NCBI GenBank assembly: GCA_027012915.1
Contig: JALUYN010000321.1
Span: 1-12,950 of the forward strand
Reading direction: 5' to 3'
DNA from: Cellvibrionaceae bacterium
GTDB lineage: Bacteria; Pseudomonadota; Gammaproteobacteria; Pseudomonadales; Cellvibrionaceae
DNA: 12,950 nucleotides
Shown here: positions 1 through 7,138 of the stretch, piece by piece
Numbering within the stretch: the stretch's first letter is position 1
Layout of the letters: each line of letters starts with the position of its first letter
Notes under the pieces: model-generated
Told to the model about the DNA's origin: nothing
What the model saw: the letters and a program-made list of their open reading frames with translations, nothing else
Databases searched by the model: none
Program-made: the position numbers and the translations under genes

Positions 1-668
1 GTTCGAATCAAAGCTCCTCCATCCCCCTGGCGCAACTGACCTAACACCCACTCAAGCTCAACGCCATCAACCTCAAACTCGCCACTCAACCAGCGCTCAA
101 CAAGACCATTCAATTTTCCAACTCCATCGACAACCTCGGAATTGATATTGTTTGGATAACCTTCGGGGATCGCCTGCGACCAGAGCTCGCGAAACTCAGG
201 CCCCGCCAGAGTGGCATTGTAGATCAGTGCCGGTAACTGAGCCCTCTTTTGCAGCACCAACTCTCTCAACATCCCCGCATCCTCTTCCCTGCCATCCTGC
301 CTCAGACGCTCAATGCAGCCGGGAGCCTGACGCAGCAATTTCAGAGTATTCAGCAGACGCTGAGAGTCTGTGGCGACACGCCCCAAAGAACTGTTGCGCT
401 CACCAATGGTGTACTGCAACTCACAACCAAAAAGACTGAGAAACTCCAACAAGGACATTTTTACCCTGGGAATCTCAATCTTTGGAGCATCAAGTGGCAA
501 CCCCGCAACAGCCTGATAAGCAGGAACGTCCGCCTCCAGCGCTCGCGACAAGCGAGCTGCATACTCATCAAACTCTGACTCCAAATGAGTTTGACGCCCA
601 CAAGAAACAAGACCAAAGATAACAACCACCATCAACAGTGCCTGTAGCTTTACCGAGACCCTAACCAC
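1..668 (-). CDS. DUF3080-type lipoprotein, 3' end outside window
   Basis: An open frame runs without a stop from a GTG at 668 to the window edge, giving about 222 residues; the C-terminus is missing. The N-terminus looks like a lipoprotein signal: basic residues R3 and K7, a hydrophobic run at about 8-21, and the lipobox Leu-Val-Ser-Cys with the acylated cysteine at 23. The mature part is helical and carries the segments SLFGCELQ and GERNSSLGR, which I recognise from memory as typical of the DUF3080 family of gammaproteobacterial proteins. No biochemical role is known to me. It follows the DUF6482-like gene, probably in one transcript. The start is uncertain: the best ribosome binding site (GGAGGA at about 702-707) leads to an ATG at 700, but that frame stops after 16 codons, whereas GTG 668 gives an intact lipoprotein signal behind only a weak purine-rich stretch. 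Gene presence is secure from the long frame; the family name is moderately sure. Confidence 0.75.
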   Translation of the reverse strand, partial: MVRVSVKLQALLMVVVIFGLVSCGRQTHLESEFDEYAARLSRALEADVPAYQAVAGLPLDAPKIEIPRVKMSLLEFLSLFGCELQYTIGERNSSLGRVATDSQRLLNTLKLLRQAPGCIERLRQDGREEDAGMLRELVLQKRAQLPALIYNATLAGPEFRELWSQAIPEGYPNNINSEVVDGVGKLNGLVERWLSGEFEVDGVELEWVLGQLRQGDGGALIR

Positions 669-696
669 TGAACCCGCCCCGCAATCACTCGCACTA

Positions 697-1020
697 TCAT
701 TCCTCCATGGGAAAGGGATAACCCAGAGGCACCTCTAACGTATTCTCGCCACAACGAAGCGGCTGCCCAATCATTTCGTCGTAGGCACTACGTTGACGCA
801 GCACCATCGCTTTGACCGGCAAGCCATCGAACAAATCCTGCATTTTCACAACGCAAGAACTCCGCAATGGCTGACCACGCGGATCAACAACCAGAAATTC
901 CTCACCAGCCATGACAACAGAGCACTGATAAAGGCTAGATTCCAGAGAGTCCACTACAACCTTTTCAATCGTAGGTGAGCATTTGAGAGTTTCAAGAGAG
1001 ACTGGCATCGGCACATTCAC
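697..1020 (-). CDS. DUF6482-like small protein
   Basis: A 107-residue soluble protein with no signal peptide or membrane segment. It has alternating strand-like segments (EKVVVDSLESSLYQCSVV, EEFLVVDPRGQPLR) followed by a helix-like stretch and the motif SAYDEMIGQP near residue 80. The segment order, the PRGQPL turn and the conserved YDEM resemble DUF6482 proteins of Pseudomonas and relatives; this is recognition from memory and the function is unknown. GTG at 1020 is the longest start; GTG at 1014 and ATG at 1008 are in frame and equally possible because no clear Shine-Dalgarno precedes any of them. The stop codon overlaps an ATG at 700 (ATGA) that has a strong GGAGGA in front, suggesting translational coupling to what follows. 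Confidence 0.7.
   Translation of the reverse strand: MNVPMPVSLETLKCSPTIEKVVVDSLESSLYQCSVVMAGEEFLVVDPRGQPLRSSCVVKMQDLFDGLPVKAMVLRQRSAYDEMIGQPLRCGENTLEVPLGYPFPMEE
698..707 (-). promoter_or_regulatory. strong Shine-Dalgarno plus ATGA overlap
   Basis: On the minus strand GGAGGA is followed immediately by ATGATAG. The ATG at 700-698 overlaps the TGA stop (699-697) of the upstream gene, the usual form of a coupled stop-start. The frame opened by this ATG closes after 16 codons at a TAA (652-650), while the DUF3080 frame is shifted relative to it. The site is visible in the sequence; which frame it serves is not settled. Confidence 0.5.
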
Positions 1021-1074
1021 TTTTCAGAAGGTGGCGATAAAAATACGCACAGACGACCACTTCGGATTAAAACG

Positions 1075-1109
1075 AAAAAGCCCCCGACTGCACTGCAACC
1101 AGGGGCTTT
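1075..1109 (-). terminator. rho-independent terminator after tRNA-Leu
   Basis: Reading the minus strand, AAAGCCCC pairs perfectly with GGGGCTTT (8 bp, fwd 1077-1084 with 1102-1109) around a 17-base loop, followed by TTTTT and then a second T-rich stretch. It lies about 30 bases after the CCA end of the tRNA, so it ends the tpiA-secG-tRNA transcript and insulates the DUF6482-like gene, which must have its own promoter. Confidence 0.85.
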
Positions 1110-1138
1110 AAGACATTACAGGATTTCCTGCTGATATA

Positions 1139-1225
1139 TGGTGCCCAGGGCGGGACTTGAACCCGCACGGCCATAAGGCCACCACCCCCTCAAGATGGCG
1201 TGTCTACCAATTTCACCACCTGGGC
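1139..1225 (-). tRNA. leuU: tRNA-Leu (anticodon GAG)
   Basis: An 87-base cloverleaf with encoded CCA. The acceptor arms GCCCAGG and CCTGGGC pair fully, and the discriminator is A. The anticodon stem is CCATC/GGTGG around the loop TTGAGGG, giving anticodon GAG for CUC and CUU leucine codons. A long variable arm (GGCC TTAT GGCC) marks it as class II, and the T arm is GCGGG-TTCAAGT-CCCGC. Its place downstream of secG matches E. coli leuU, also a GAG tRNA. It is probably co-transcribed with secG, possibly with an extra promoter of its own, and ends at the terminator at 1075-1109. Confidence 0.97.
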
Positions 1226-1291
1226 TAAATTCAAACGCAATTTTTTATCGTTGAGCCGTTTAATCCCAACTTTTGCCAGCGCTTCGCGCTG
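1214..1291. repeat. 78-bp perfect direct repeat, copy 1 (true tRNA)
   Basis: Identical over 78 bases to 1350-1427 (offset 136). It contains the first 12 bases of the tRNA-Leu gene (1214-1225) and the 66 bases before the tRNA on the minus strand. At its secG-side end it holds the inverted repeat CCAGCGC-TTC-GCGCTGG (1276-1292). Confidence 0.97.
1235..1275 (-). promoter_or_regulatory. possible promoter for tRNA-Leu inside the repeat
   Basis: On the minus strand TTGGGA (fwd 1264-1269) is followed after 16 bases by TAAAAA (fwd 1242-1247), each matching four of six consensus bases, with the tRNA 5' end about 17 bases beyond. The same elements recur in the second repeat copy. Weak matches only; read-through from secG would also explain tRNA expression. 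Confidence 0.25.
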
Positions 1292-1349
1292 GACCAATTT
1301 GCCGCTACCGGCGTCCTGCCTCACGCGGCACTCGAGCTCCTGCTCATCG

Positions 1350-1427
1350 CACCACCTGGGCTAAATTCAAACGCAATTTTTTATCGTTGAGCCGTTTAAT
1401 CCCAACTTTTGCCAGCGCTTCGCGCTG
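1350..1427. repeat. 78-bp perfect direct repeat, copy 2 (tRNA 5' fragment)
   Basis: Second copy of the repeat, placed between secG and the intact tRNA. It carries the first 12 bases of tRNA-Leu at 1350-1361 in the same orientation, but the sequence then departs completely from the tRNA. The 58 bases between copies (1292-1349) are GC-rich, with small inverted repeats (GCCG-CTAC-CGGC; GAGC-TCCT-GCTC) and no similarity to the tRNA body beyond a short AAATTGGT. The second copy of the hairpin lies at 1413-1427. Confidence 0.97.
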
Positions 1428-1448
1428 AAACAGAATTCTGTATTTCAA

Positions 1449-1844
1449 TTACTGAGCAGGAATTTCCGAGCCAGCCGGTACGTCCGCCGCACTACTGGAA
1501 GGCTCTGCTACTGGAATGTCACCAATAACGTCATCAGCACCGGCCTCAACCGCTGCAGGAACTCCTTCAGCGTACTCAACTACAGGCATACCAGGTGCTT
1601 CGGAAACCGTAGATTTTTCTTTGGCAACGTAGGCCAAAGCAAAACTGGTAACAAAGAACACGGTCGCCAGAATCGCAGTCGCGCGCGTAAAAAAGTTACC
1701 GCCGCCCTGACTACCAAATACAGTCTGTGAGGCTCCGCCACCGAAGGAAGCACCTGCTTCGGCACCCTTACCCTGCTGCAGTAAAATCAGCGCAATAATA
1801 GCAATCGCCGCCAGCACGTGTACAACAAGAATGATGTTTTCCAT
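1449..1844 (-). CDS. secG: preprotein translocase subunit SecG
   Basis: SecG is the small inner-membrane subunit of the SecYEG channel and helps SecA-driven export. The 131-residue product has two membrane helices (about 3-22 and 54-74). They are joined by the family-typical cytoplasmic loop, beginning LLQQGKGAEAGASFGGGASQ at 21-40 and continuing to TVFGS (41-45). The tail from about 77 on is rich in Ala, Pro, Glu and Asp and makes the protein longer than the roughly 110 residues of E. coli SecG; such tails vary in the family. I chose the ATG at 1844 because GAAGAG precedes it at a proper distance and the protein then begins MENIILVVHV like other SecG proteins; a GTG at 1862 would add six residues. 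It follows tpiA by 50 bp and precedes tRNA-Leu, probably in one transcript. Confidence 0.96.
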   Translation of the reverse strand: MENIILVVHVLAAIAIIALILLQQGKGAEAGASFGGGASQTVFGSQGGGNFFTRATAILATVFFVTSFALAYVAKEKSTVSEAPGMPVVEYAEGVPAAVEAGADDVIGDIPVAEPSSSAADVPAGSEIPAQ

Positions 1845-1858
1845 TTTCTCTTCCACCG

Positions 1859-1885
1859 ACACAATCCATCAATTTGGAATTGTGT
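1859..1885 (-). promoter_or_regulatory. hairpin in the tpiA-secG gap
   Basis: ACACAAT (1859-1865) pairs with ATTGTGT (1879-1885), and an inner CCA/TGG extends the stem past one bulged base, leaving a six-base loop. It sits directly upstream of the secG ribosome binding site and has no T-tract. It could be a processing or translation-modulating structure rather than a terminator. The function is inferred. Confidence 0.4.
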
Positions 1886-1894
1886 TCGTTTCTA

Positions 1895-2635
1895 TTAACC
1901 TTTCGCCGCTGCAGAACAGATAGCGATGAATTCCTGAACCTTCAGAGATGCACCGCCAACCAGGGCGCCATCAATATCCGGCTTGGCAAACAGAGATTCT
2001 GCATTATCGGCTTTGACACTGCCGCCATACAAAATTTGTACGCCCTTGCCCACAGCACCAAGCTGTGCGCGAATAAACTTATGCACTTCTTGAGCTTGTT
2101 CTGGAGTCGCCGTTTTACCGGTACCGATAGCCCAAACGGGTTCATATGCCACAACAGCACTACTAAAAGCGCTTTCTCCCACCTTGTCGATTACCGCTTT
2201 AAGCTGCGCAGCAATTACGTCCAGCGTAGTTTCAGCCTCGCGCTGCTCTATAGTCTCACCTATACAAAGTACTGGCACCAAACCAGAGGCTTGTGCCGCC
2301 TGAAACTTCTCGGCAACCTGAGCATTGGATTCGCCGTGATATTCACGGCGTTCAGAGTGCCCTACCAGAGCGTACGCACAACCCACTTCTTTGAGCATCG
2401 AGCTCTGCAGCTCACCTGTATAGGCACCAGCGCCATGAGCACTGACATCCTGCGAACCTACAGCGATATTAGTTCCCTGCAGCAACTCAACAGCTTGAGG
2501 GATATAAACTGCAGGAGGACAAACACCGACACCAGCGTCAACATTCAACCCTTCCACCAGCCCCTGCAACAATTCGCGATTGTCTTTCAGGGAACCGTTC
2601 ATTTTCCAGTTACCCAGAACCAGTGGCTGTCGCAT
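1895..2635 (-). CDS. tpiA: triosephosphate isomerase
   Basis: Cytoplasmic enzyme interconverting dihydroxyacetone phosphate and glyceraldehyde 3-phosphate in glycolysis and gluconeogenesis. The 246-residue length fits the single TIM-barrel family. Visible landmarks are GNWKMNG at 8-14 (Asn9, Lys11), the catalytic histidine in VGHSERR (His93), the catalytic base in AYEPVWAIGTG (Glu165) with flexible loop 6 right after it, and the phosphate-binding ILYGGSVK (201-208) and GALVGGAS (223-230). No key residue is missing. The ATG start gives the normal N-terminus MRQPLVLGNWK; the Shine-Dalgarno is weak (GGAC). It lies between glmM and secG, an order known from Pseudomonas-type genomes rather than E. 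coli, with a likely own promoter upstream. Confidence 0.98.
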   Translation of the reverse strand: MRQPLVLGNWKMNGSLKDNRELLQGLVEGLNVDAGVGVCPPAVYIPQAVELLQGTNIAVGSQDVSAHGAGAYTGELQSSMLKEVGCAYALVGHSERREYHGESNAQVAEKFQAAQASGLVPVLCIGETIEQREAETTLDVIAAQLKAVIDKVGESAFSSAVVAYEPVWAIGTGKTATPEQAQEVHKFIRAQLGAVGKGVQILYGGSVKADNAESLFAKPDIDGALVGGASLKVQEFIAICSAAAKG

Positions 2636-2710
2636 ATTAAATCGTCCGTTTCGCGGGCCTAAAGACCGTCTTTCAGCAATTTCCAGATGCCCCTCGCGAA
2701 GGGGGCGCCA

Positions 2711-2739
2711 ATCTTATCGGAGAACGTCCTTACTTACAA
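2711..2739 (-). promoter_or_regulatory. candidate sigma-70 promoter for tpiA-secG-tRNA
   Basis: On the minus strand TTGTAA (fwd 2734-2739) and TAAGAT (fwd 2711-2716) are 17 bases apart, each matching four of six consensus bases. The start point would be near 2704, about 70 bases before the tpiA ATG. A GC-rich inverted repeat (GCCCC/GGGGC, fwd 2689-2706) overlaps the expected start of the transcript. Confidence 0.45.
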
Positions 2740-2762
2740 TCGGAGAAGCCAATAAAAAGCCG

Positions 2763-4100
2763 CTAGCCAGCGAACAGAGTTTCAACCACGCCCGCCAGCT
2801 CCTGAGCCAGCTCATTCACCAAAGGCAAGTCCTCACCTTCAACCATAACGCGGATCAAAGGCTCGGTACCTGACGGACGCAGTAACACTCGCCCCGTGTC
2901 TGCCAGCCGCGCTTCGGCACTGGCCACAGCCTTGTGCAGCGTATCGTTATCTAGATCAACTTTTCCCTGGATACGGACATTGATCATAGTCTGGGGCAAC
3001 TTGCGCATACCCTGTTTCAGATCGTGAAGACACTGATCGGCCACCGACAATGCCAACAATACCTGCAACGCCGCAATAATACCGTCGCCGGTGGTACTAA
3101 CATCACCACAAACAATATGGCCTGAATTCTCTCCACCGAGCAGCCAGCCATTCTTTTTCATGGACTCAATTACGTAGCGGTCACCGACTTTAGCCCGCTC
3201 AAATGGAATATCCAACTTTCTAAGCGCCAGCTCAAAGCCAAAATTACTCATCAGCGTACCGGCGACCCCTTTACAGCCACCGCGATATTGCTGTCGATGT
3301 GAGGCAATCAGATAGAGAATTTCATCGCCGTCCACCAGCTCGCCCTTGTGATCAACAAACACCAATCTATCCCCGTCACCGTCAAAACCGATACCCAAGT
3401 CAGCACCAGTTTCCAGCACGCGCGACTGCAACTTTCCAGGCTTGGTGGAGCCGCACTGTTCATTGATGTTGACACCATCGGGCTCATTGCCAATGACTTC
3501 GATTTCCGCACCCAATTCCCGGAATACATCGGGAGCCACATGATAGGTGGCACCATTGGCACAATCGAGCACCAACCTTAGACCAGAGAGACTGAAGCCC
3601 CACGGCATGGTGCCTTTACAATATTCAACATAGCGACCGGCAGCATCCTCGATACGTCGAGCTTTGCCCAATTTCGGAGCTGTAACCATCGGCTGATCCA
3701 ACTGCTCTTCGATAGCCAGCTCAATATCATCTGGCAACTTGGTGCCAGTGTGGCTGAAGAACTTGATACCGTTATCCTGATAAGGGTTGTGCGACGCACT
3801 GATGACGATTCCGGCCTGAGCCTGGAAAGTACGGGTCAAATAGGCAATCGCAGGTGTTGGCATCGGCCCCAGTAGGCCCACATCAATTCCCGCGTTGATC
3901 AATCCCGCCTGTAGTGCAGATTCAAACATGTAGCCAGAAATACGCGTGTCCTTACCAATAAGGATGAGCTTCGGACCATCAAAGCGCTCTGCCAGCACCT
4001 TGCCGGCCGCCCAACCAAGTTTGAGCACAAAATCCGGGGTAATTACACCTTCACCCACCTGTCCACGAATGCCGTCCGTTCCAAAATACTTGCGCGTCAT
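2763..4100 (-). CDS. glmM: phosphoglucosamine mutase
   Basis: Converts glucosamine 6-phosphate to glucosamine 1-phosphate, the step before GlmU on the way to UDP-GlcNAc for peptidoglycan and lipopolysaccharide. The 445 residues match the family length and all four domains are present. The N-terminal [10 protein letters not shown] is at 4-13. The phosphoserine loop ISASHNP has Ser103 as the phosphorylated residue. The magnesium site is DGDGDR (240-245), the sugar-binding loop GGENSGH is at 322-328, and the phosphate-binding loop [11 protein letters not shown] is at 408-418. The start ATG lies 29 bp after folP and is preceded by AAGGAG and GGAAG stretches, so folP and glmM are most likely co-transcribed, as in E. 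coli. Downstream there is only a weak four-pair hairpin before a short T-run. Confidence 0.98.
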   Translation of the reverse strand: MTRKYFGTDGIRGQVGEGVITPDFVLKLGWAAGKVLAERFDGPKLILIGKDTRISGYMFESALQAGLINAGIDVGLLGPMPTPAIAYLTRTFQAQAGIVISASHNPYQDNGIKFFSHTGTKLPDDIELAIEEQLDQPMVTAPKLGKARRIEDAAGRYVEYCKGTMPWGFSLSGLRLVLDCANGATYHVAPDVFRELGAEIEVIGNEPDGVNINEQCGSTKPGKLQSRVLETGADLGIGFDGDGDRLVFVDHKGELVDGDEILYLIASHRQQYRGGCKGVAGTLMSNFGFELALRKLDIPFERAKVGDRYVIESMKKNGWLLGGENSGHIVCGDVSTTGDGIIAALQVLLALSVADQCLHDLKQGMRKLPQTMINVRIQGKVDLDNDTLHKAVASAEARLADTGRVLLRPSGTEPLIRVMVEGEDLPLVNELAQELAGVVETLFAG

Positions 4101-4129
4101 ACTGCTTCCTTTACTCCTTGAATCTCTGC

Positions 4130-4957
4130 TCAGGCTTCGTTCACGGCCTGCATGAATAGCAGGGCGTCTCGGGTTTCAGCCACGTCGTGAACACGGATAA
4201 TGCCGGCTCCCTTTTGTGCCGCTAATATAGCGGCGGACAGACTCCCCGCCAAGCGTTGATGCACCTCACGCCCAAGAACCTGACCAAAAATTGATTTGCG
4301 CGATATACCCACCAGCAACGGCACCTGTAATTGCTGGAATTTATCCAACTGCTTCAACAACAGAAGATTGTGCTGCGCCGTTTTGCCAAAACCAAACCCA
4401 GGGTCAATCAATAGTGAGTCCCGCTTAAAACCTAGTTGTAGCAACTGCTGCAAGCGCTGCTGTAGAAAACTGTAGACCTCAGTTACGACGTCTGCATAAA
4501 CGGGGTTTTGTTGCATGGTCTTTGGCTGCCCCTGCATATGCATCACACAGACGGGCAATCCGGTCGCCAACGCGGCCGGCGCTGCTCCATCACACTGCAA
4601 GGCTCTGACATCGTTGAGCATGCTGGCGCCAACGTCACATGCGGCCGTCATAACCTCCGGGGTACTGGTGTCAACCGAGACGTATGCGCCGAAGCGCTGT
4701 ACTAAAGCCTCCACCACAGGCACCACACGAGACAACTCTTCGTCGAGGCTTACCGGTGACGCATCGGGGCGCGTCGACTCACCCCCAACGTCGATAATAT
4801 CTGCACCATCCGCCAGCATCTGCTCAGCTTTGAACAACGCATCATCGAGCGCCACACGTCCATCGCGGAAGACATTTCCGCCATCGGAGAAAGAATCGGG
4901 AGTGGTATTGAGAATCCCCATAATACGGGGTTGATCGAATGTCAGGCCTTTACGCAT
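4130..4957 (-). CDS. folP: dihydropteroate synthase
   Basis: Joins 6-hydroxymethyl-dihydropterin pyrophosphate and p-aminobenzoate to dihydropteroate in folate synthesis; the family is the target of sulfonamides. The 275-residue product is a TIM barrel with the pterin and phosphate motifs in order: [14 protein letters not shown] at 14-27, GGESTRP at 58-64, VSVDTST (Asp95), MLNDV (Asn115), [17 protein letters not shown] (Asp185), GISRKS (Lys221) and RVHDV (Arg255, His257). I start at the ATG at 4957, which gives the usual short N-terminus. The frame stays open upstream to a TTG at 5047, but that codon lies inside the terminator of ftsH and the extra 30 residues match nothing expected. No strong Shine-Dalgarno is seen before 4957. 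The promoter is not evident. Confidence 0.97.
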   Translation of the reverse strand: MRKGLTFDQPRIMGILNTTPDSFSDGGNVFRDGRVALDDALFKAEQMLADGADIIDVGGESTRPDASPVSLDEELSRVVPVVEALVQRFGAYVSVDTSTPEVMTAACDVGASMLNDVRALQCDGAAPAALATGLPVCVMHMQGQPKTMQQNPVYADVVTEVYSFLQQRLQQLLQLGFKRDSLLIDPGFGFGKTAQHNLLLLKQLDKFQQLQVPLLVGISRKSIFGQVLGREVHQRLAGSLSAAILAAQKGAGIIRVHDVAETRDALLFMQAVNEA

Positions 4958-5021
4958 GCTGGCTGATACCAAAACTGAAAATACAGGTACGGCCAATATT
5001 GCTGATCGTCCTGCGGGGAAA

Positions 5022-5058
5022 TAAACAAAAAGGCCCGGCGATAGCAACCGCCAGGCCT
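5022..5058 (-). terminator. rho-independent terminator after ftsH
   Basis: On the minus strand AGGCC-T-GGCG pairs with CGCC-G-GGCCT (nine pairs and one mismatch; fwd 5031-5040 with 5049-5058) around an eight-base loop, followed by TTTTTGTTTATTT. It lies about 20 bases after the ftsH stop. It separates ftsH from folP and argues against folP starting at TTG 5047. Confidence 0.92.
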
Positions 5059-5078
5059 GGATAGCTCAGAATATCAAA

Positions 5079-7004
5079 CTAGTGGTGCTGTGCCGGACCA
5101 CCGATGGGATTGGCTCCCTTGTCGTCTTTCTTGTCTGACTCTGATTCAGAATCTTTGCTGGGTGTTCCCCCAAAATCATCATCATGCCAATCACGGGGAG
5201 GTCTCACTTTTTTGCGCCCCATTAGATCATCAACCTGCTCTGCGTCGATGGTCTCATATTCCATCAACGCATCTTTCATGGCCTCAAGAATATCGCGATT
5301 TTCATTCAACAGCTGGTCGGCCGTCTTGTAGCACTCATCCACAATGCGACGAATTTCTTCATCAATGGTTTTGGAAGTGGCGCCAGAGTAGTTCAACGGC
5401 CCTGGGGTCCCTGGCATGCCGCCATCATCTTCTCCATAGTGCAACGGACCCAACTTTTCAGACAAGCCCCATTTAGTCACCATATTGCGCGCCAGACTGG
5501 TGGCTCGCTCAATATCGTTCTGAGCGCCAGTGGTGACACCTTCAAAGCCCAGCGTCATCTCTTCAGCGATACGTCCACCGAATAGAGTACAAATCTGTGA
5601 TTCCAGAGCGCGCTTACTGAGACTGTATTTGTCGTCCTCAGGCAGGAACTGGGTCACACCCAGGGCGCGGCCTCGAGGAATAATGGTGACCTTGTGCACT
5701 GGGTCGTGCTCAGGCACCAAACGCCCCACGATGGCATGACCCGCCTCGTGGTAAGCGGTATTTTCTTTCTCTTTCTCGCTCATCACCATGGTCTTGCGTT
5801 CGGCACCCATCATGATTTTATCGCGAGCTTTCTCAAACTCTTCCATTGTGACTACGCGCTTGTTAGCACGCGCGGCAAACAAGGCGGCCTCATTCACCAA
5901 ATTCGCCAGATCCGCACCAGAAAAGCCAGGGGTACCGCGAGCGATAATTGAGGCTTTTACATTTTCTTCCAAAGGAACCTTGCGCATGTGCACTTTGAGA
6001 ATTTGCTCACGGCCACGAATATCAGGCAGGCCTACAAAAACCTGGCGATCAAAACGACCGGGACGCAGCAGTGCTTTATCGAGCACGTCCGGGCGGTTAG
6101 TAGCCGCGATAACGATAATACCTTCGTTGCCTTCAAAACCGTCCATTTCCACCAGCAGTTGGTTGAGAGTCTGCTCACGCTCGTCGTGACCACCGCCGTG
6201 ACCGCCGCCACGATGGCGACCCACTGCATCGATTTCGTCAATAAAGATGATACAAGGCGCCTGCTTTTTGGCCTGATCAAACATGTCACGAACTCGCGAA
6301 GCACCGACACCCACGAACATTTCCACAAAATCAGAACCCGAAATGGAGAAGAACGGAACTTTGGCTTCACCGGCAATGGCTTTAGCCAGCAGGGTTTTAC
6401 CGGTCCCTGGAGGGCCCGCCATCAATACACCGCGAGGAATCTGGCCACCCAGACGCTGAAAGCGAGAGGGATCTTTCAAAAACTCTACCAGCTCCTGAAC
6501 GTCTTCTTTGGCCTCATCCACACCCGCCACGTCGGCGAAAGTGGTTTTAATCTGGTCCTCGCCCAGCAAGCGAGCCTTGCTCTTGCCAAAGCTCATGGGG
6601 CCACCACGGCCACCCGCACCACCTTGCATCTGGCGCATAAAGAACATAAACACGACGATGATCAGCAGAATCGGAAAACTGGCCACCAACAATTGCTGCC
6701 AGATGCTCGGCTGCTCTGGCTTACTGCCCTTAACTTCAACGCCGTGGTTGAGCAGGTCGTCCATCAGGCGATCGTCCATCACCTGCGGACGAATGGCCTC
6801 AAAGCGGGAGTTATCATGGCGCATGCCTACAATGACCAGGCCATCGATAGTCACTTCGCGAATCTGATCAGACTGCACCTCTTTAACAAACTCGGAATAG
6901 GTGAGCGACTCCTGGGAGGACTGTGGATTGAAGTTGTTGAATACTGTCAGCAGCACCGCCGCTATCACCAGCCACAACACCAGATTTTTTGCCATATCGT
7001 TCAA
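5079..7004 (-). CDS. ftsH: ATP-dependent zinc metalloprotease FtsH
   Basis: Hexameric inner-membrane AAA+ protease that extracts and degrades membrane proteins and short-lived regulators. The 641 residues carry TM1 (7-24), a periplasmic domain (25-103) and TM2 (104-123). In the AAA+ domain are Walker A GPPGTGKT (197-204), pore motif MFVGVG (229-234), Walker B IIFIDEID (252-259) and the second region of homology with arginine fingers ([10 protein letters not shown] to RPGRFDR, 301-320). The zinc site is HEAGH (419-423), with Asp497 as third ligand. The tail is rich in Asp, Ser and Lys and ends in HH. Odd point: residues 524-545 lack the EGEVFLGR stretch usual at this place and contain [13 protein letters not shown] instead. 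The TTG at 7004 has GAGGG six bases upstream; the ATG at 6995 (MAKN..., as in E. coli) is the alternative. It follows rlmE by 134 bp, in the usual rlmE-ftsH order. Confidence 0.97.
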   Translation of the reverse strand: MNDMAKNLVLWLVIAAVLLTVFNNFNPQSSQESLTYSEFVKEVQSDQIREVTIDGLVIVGMRHDNSRFEAIRPQVMDDRLMDDLLNHGVEVKGSKPEQPSIWQQLLVASFPILLIIVVFMFFMRQMQGGAGGRGGPMSFGKSKARLLGEDQIKTTFADVAGVDEAKEDVQELVEFLKDPSRFQRLGGQIPRGVLMAGPPGTGKTLLAKAIAGEAKVPFFSISGSDFVEMFVGVGASRVRDMFDQAKKQAPCIIFIDEIDAVGRHRGGGHGGGHDEREQTLNQLLVEMDGFEGNEGIIVIAATNRPDVLDKALLRPGRFDRQVFVGLPDIRGREQILKVHMRKVPLEENVKASIIARGTPGFSGADLANLVNEAALFAARANKRVVTMEEFEKARDKIMMGAERKTMVMSEKEKENTAYHEAGHAIVGRLVPEHDPVHKVTIIPRGRALGVTQFLPEDDKYSLSKRALESQICTLFGGRIAEEMTLGFEGVTTGAQNDIERATSLARNMVTKWGLSEKLGPLHYGEDDGGMPGTPGPLNYSGATSKTIDEEIRRIVDECYKTADQLLNENRDILEAMKDALMEYETIDAEQVDDLMGRKKVRPPRDWHDDDFGGTPSKDSESESDKKDDKGANPIGGPAQHH

Positions 7005-7138
7005 AGAGTTACCCTCACAGCGCCATTTTGCTCAAACGGCGTACAACATCAAAAACTATTACACCAGCCCTTAAGATAGCCTTATGCCTCAGGGCCAGCA
7101 ACCACATTCACACAACTTAGCGCATACCAACGGGCCAG

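Noticed and set aside
1350..1361. Second tRNA-Leu gene
   Set aside because: Only the first 12 tRNA bases are present; the following 58 bases have no cloverleaf and no anticodon arm.
1874..2662. 262-codon plus-strand open frame opposite tpiA
   Set aside because: It is antisense to intact tpiA, with no domain and no ribosome binding site. It is a shadow.
4958..5047. Longer folP start at TTG 5047
   Set aside because: The codon lies in the terminator hairpin of ftsH and the added residues match no family N-terminus.
5988..7079. 363-codon plus-strand open frame opposite ftsH
   Set aside because: It lies entirely antisense to a fully conserved gene, its product is rich in His, Thr and Gln with no recognisable domain, and it has no upstream signals. 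It is a codon-usage shadow.
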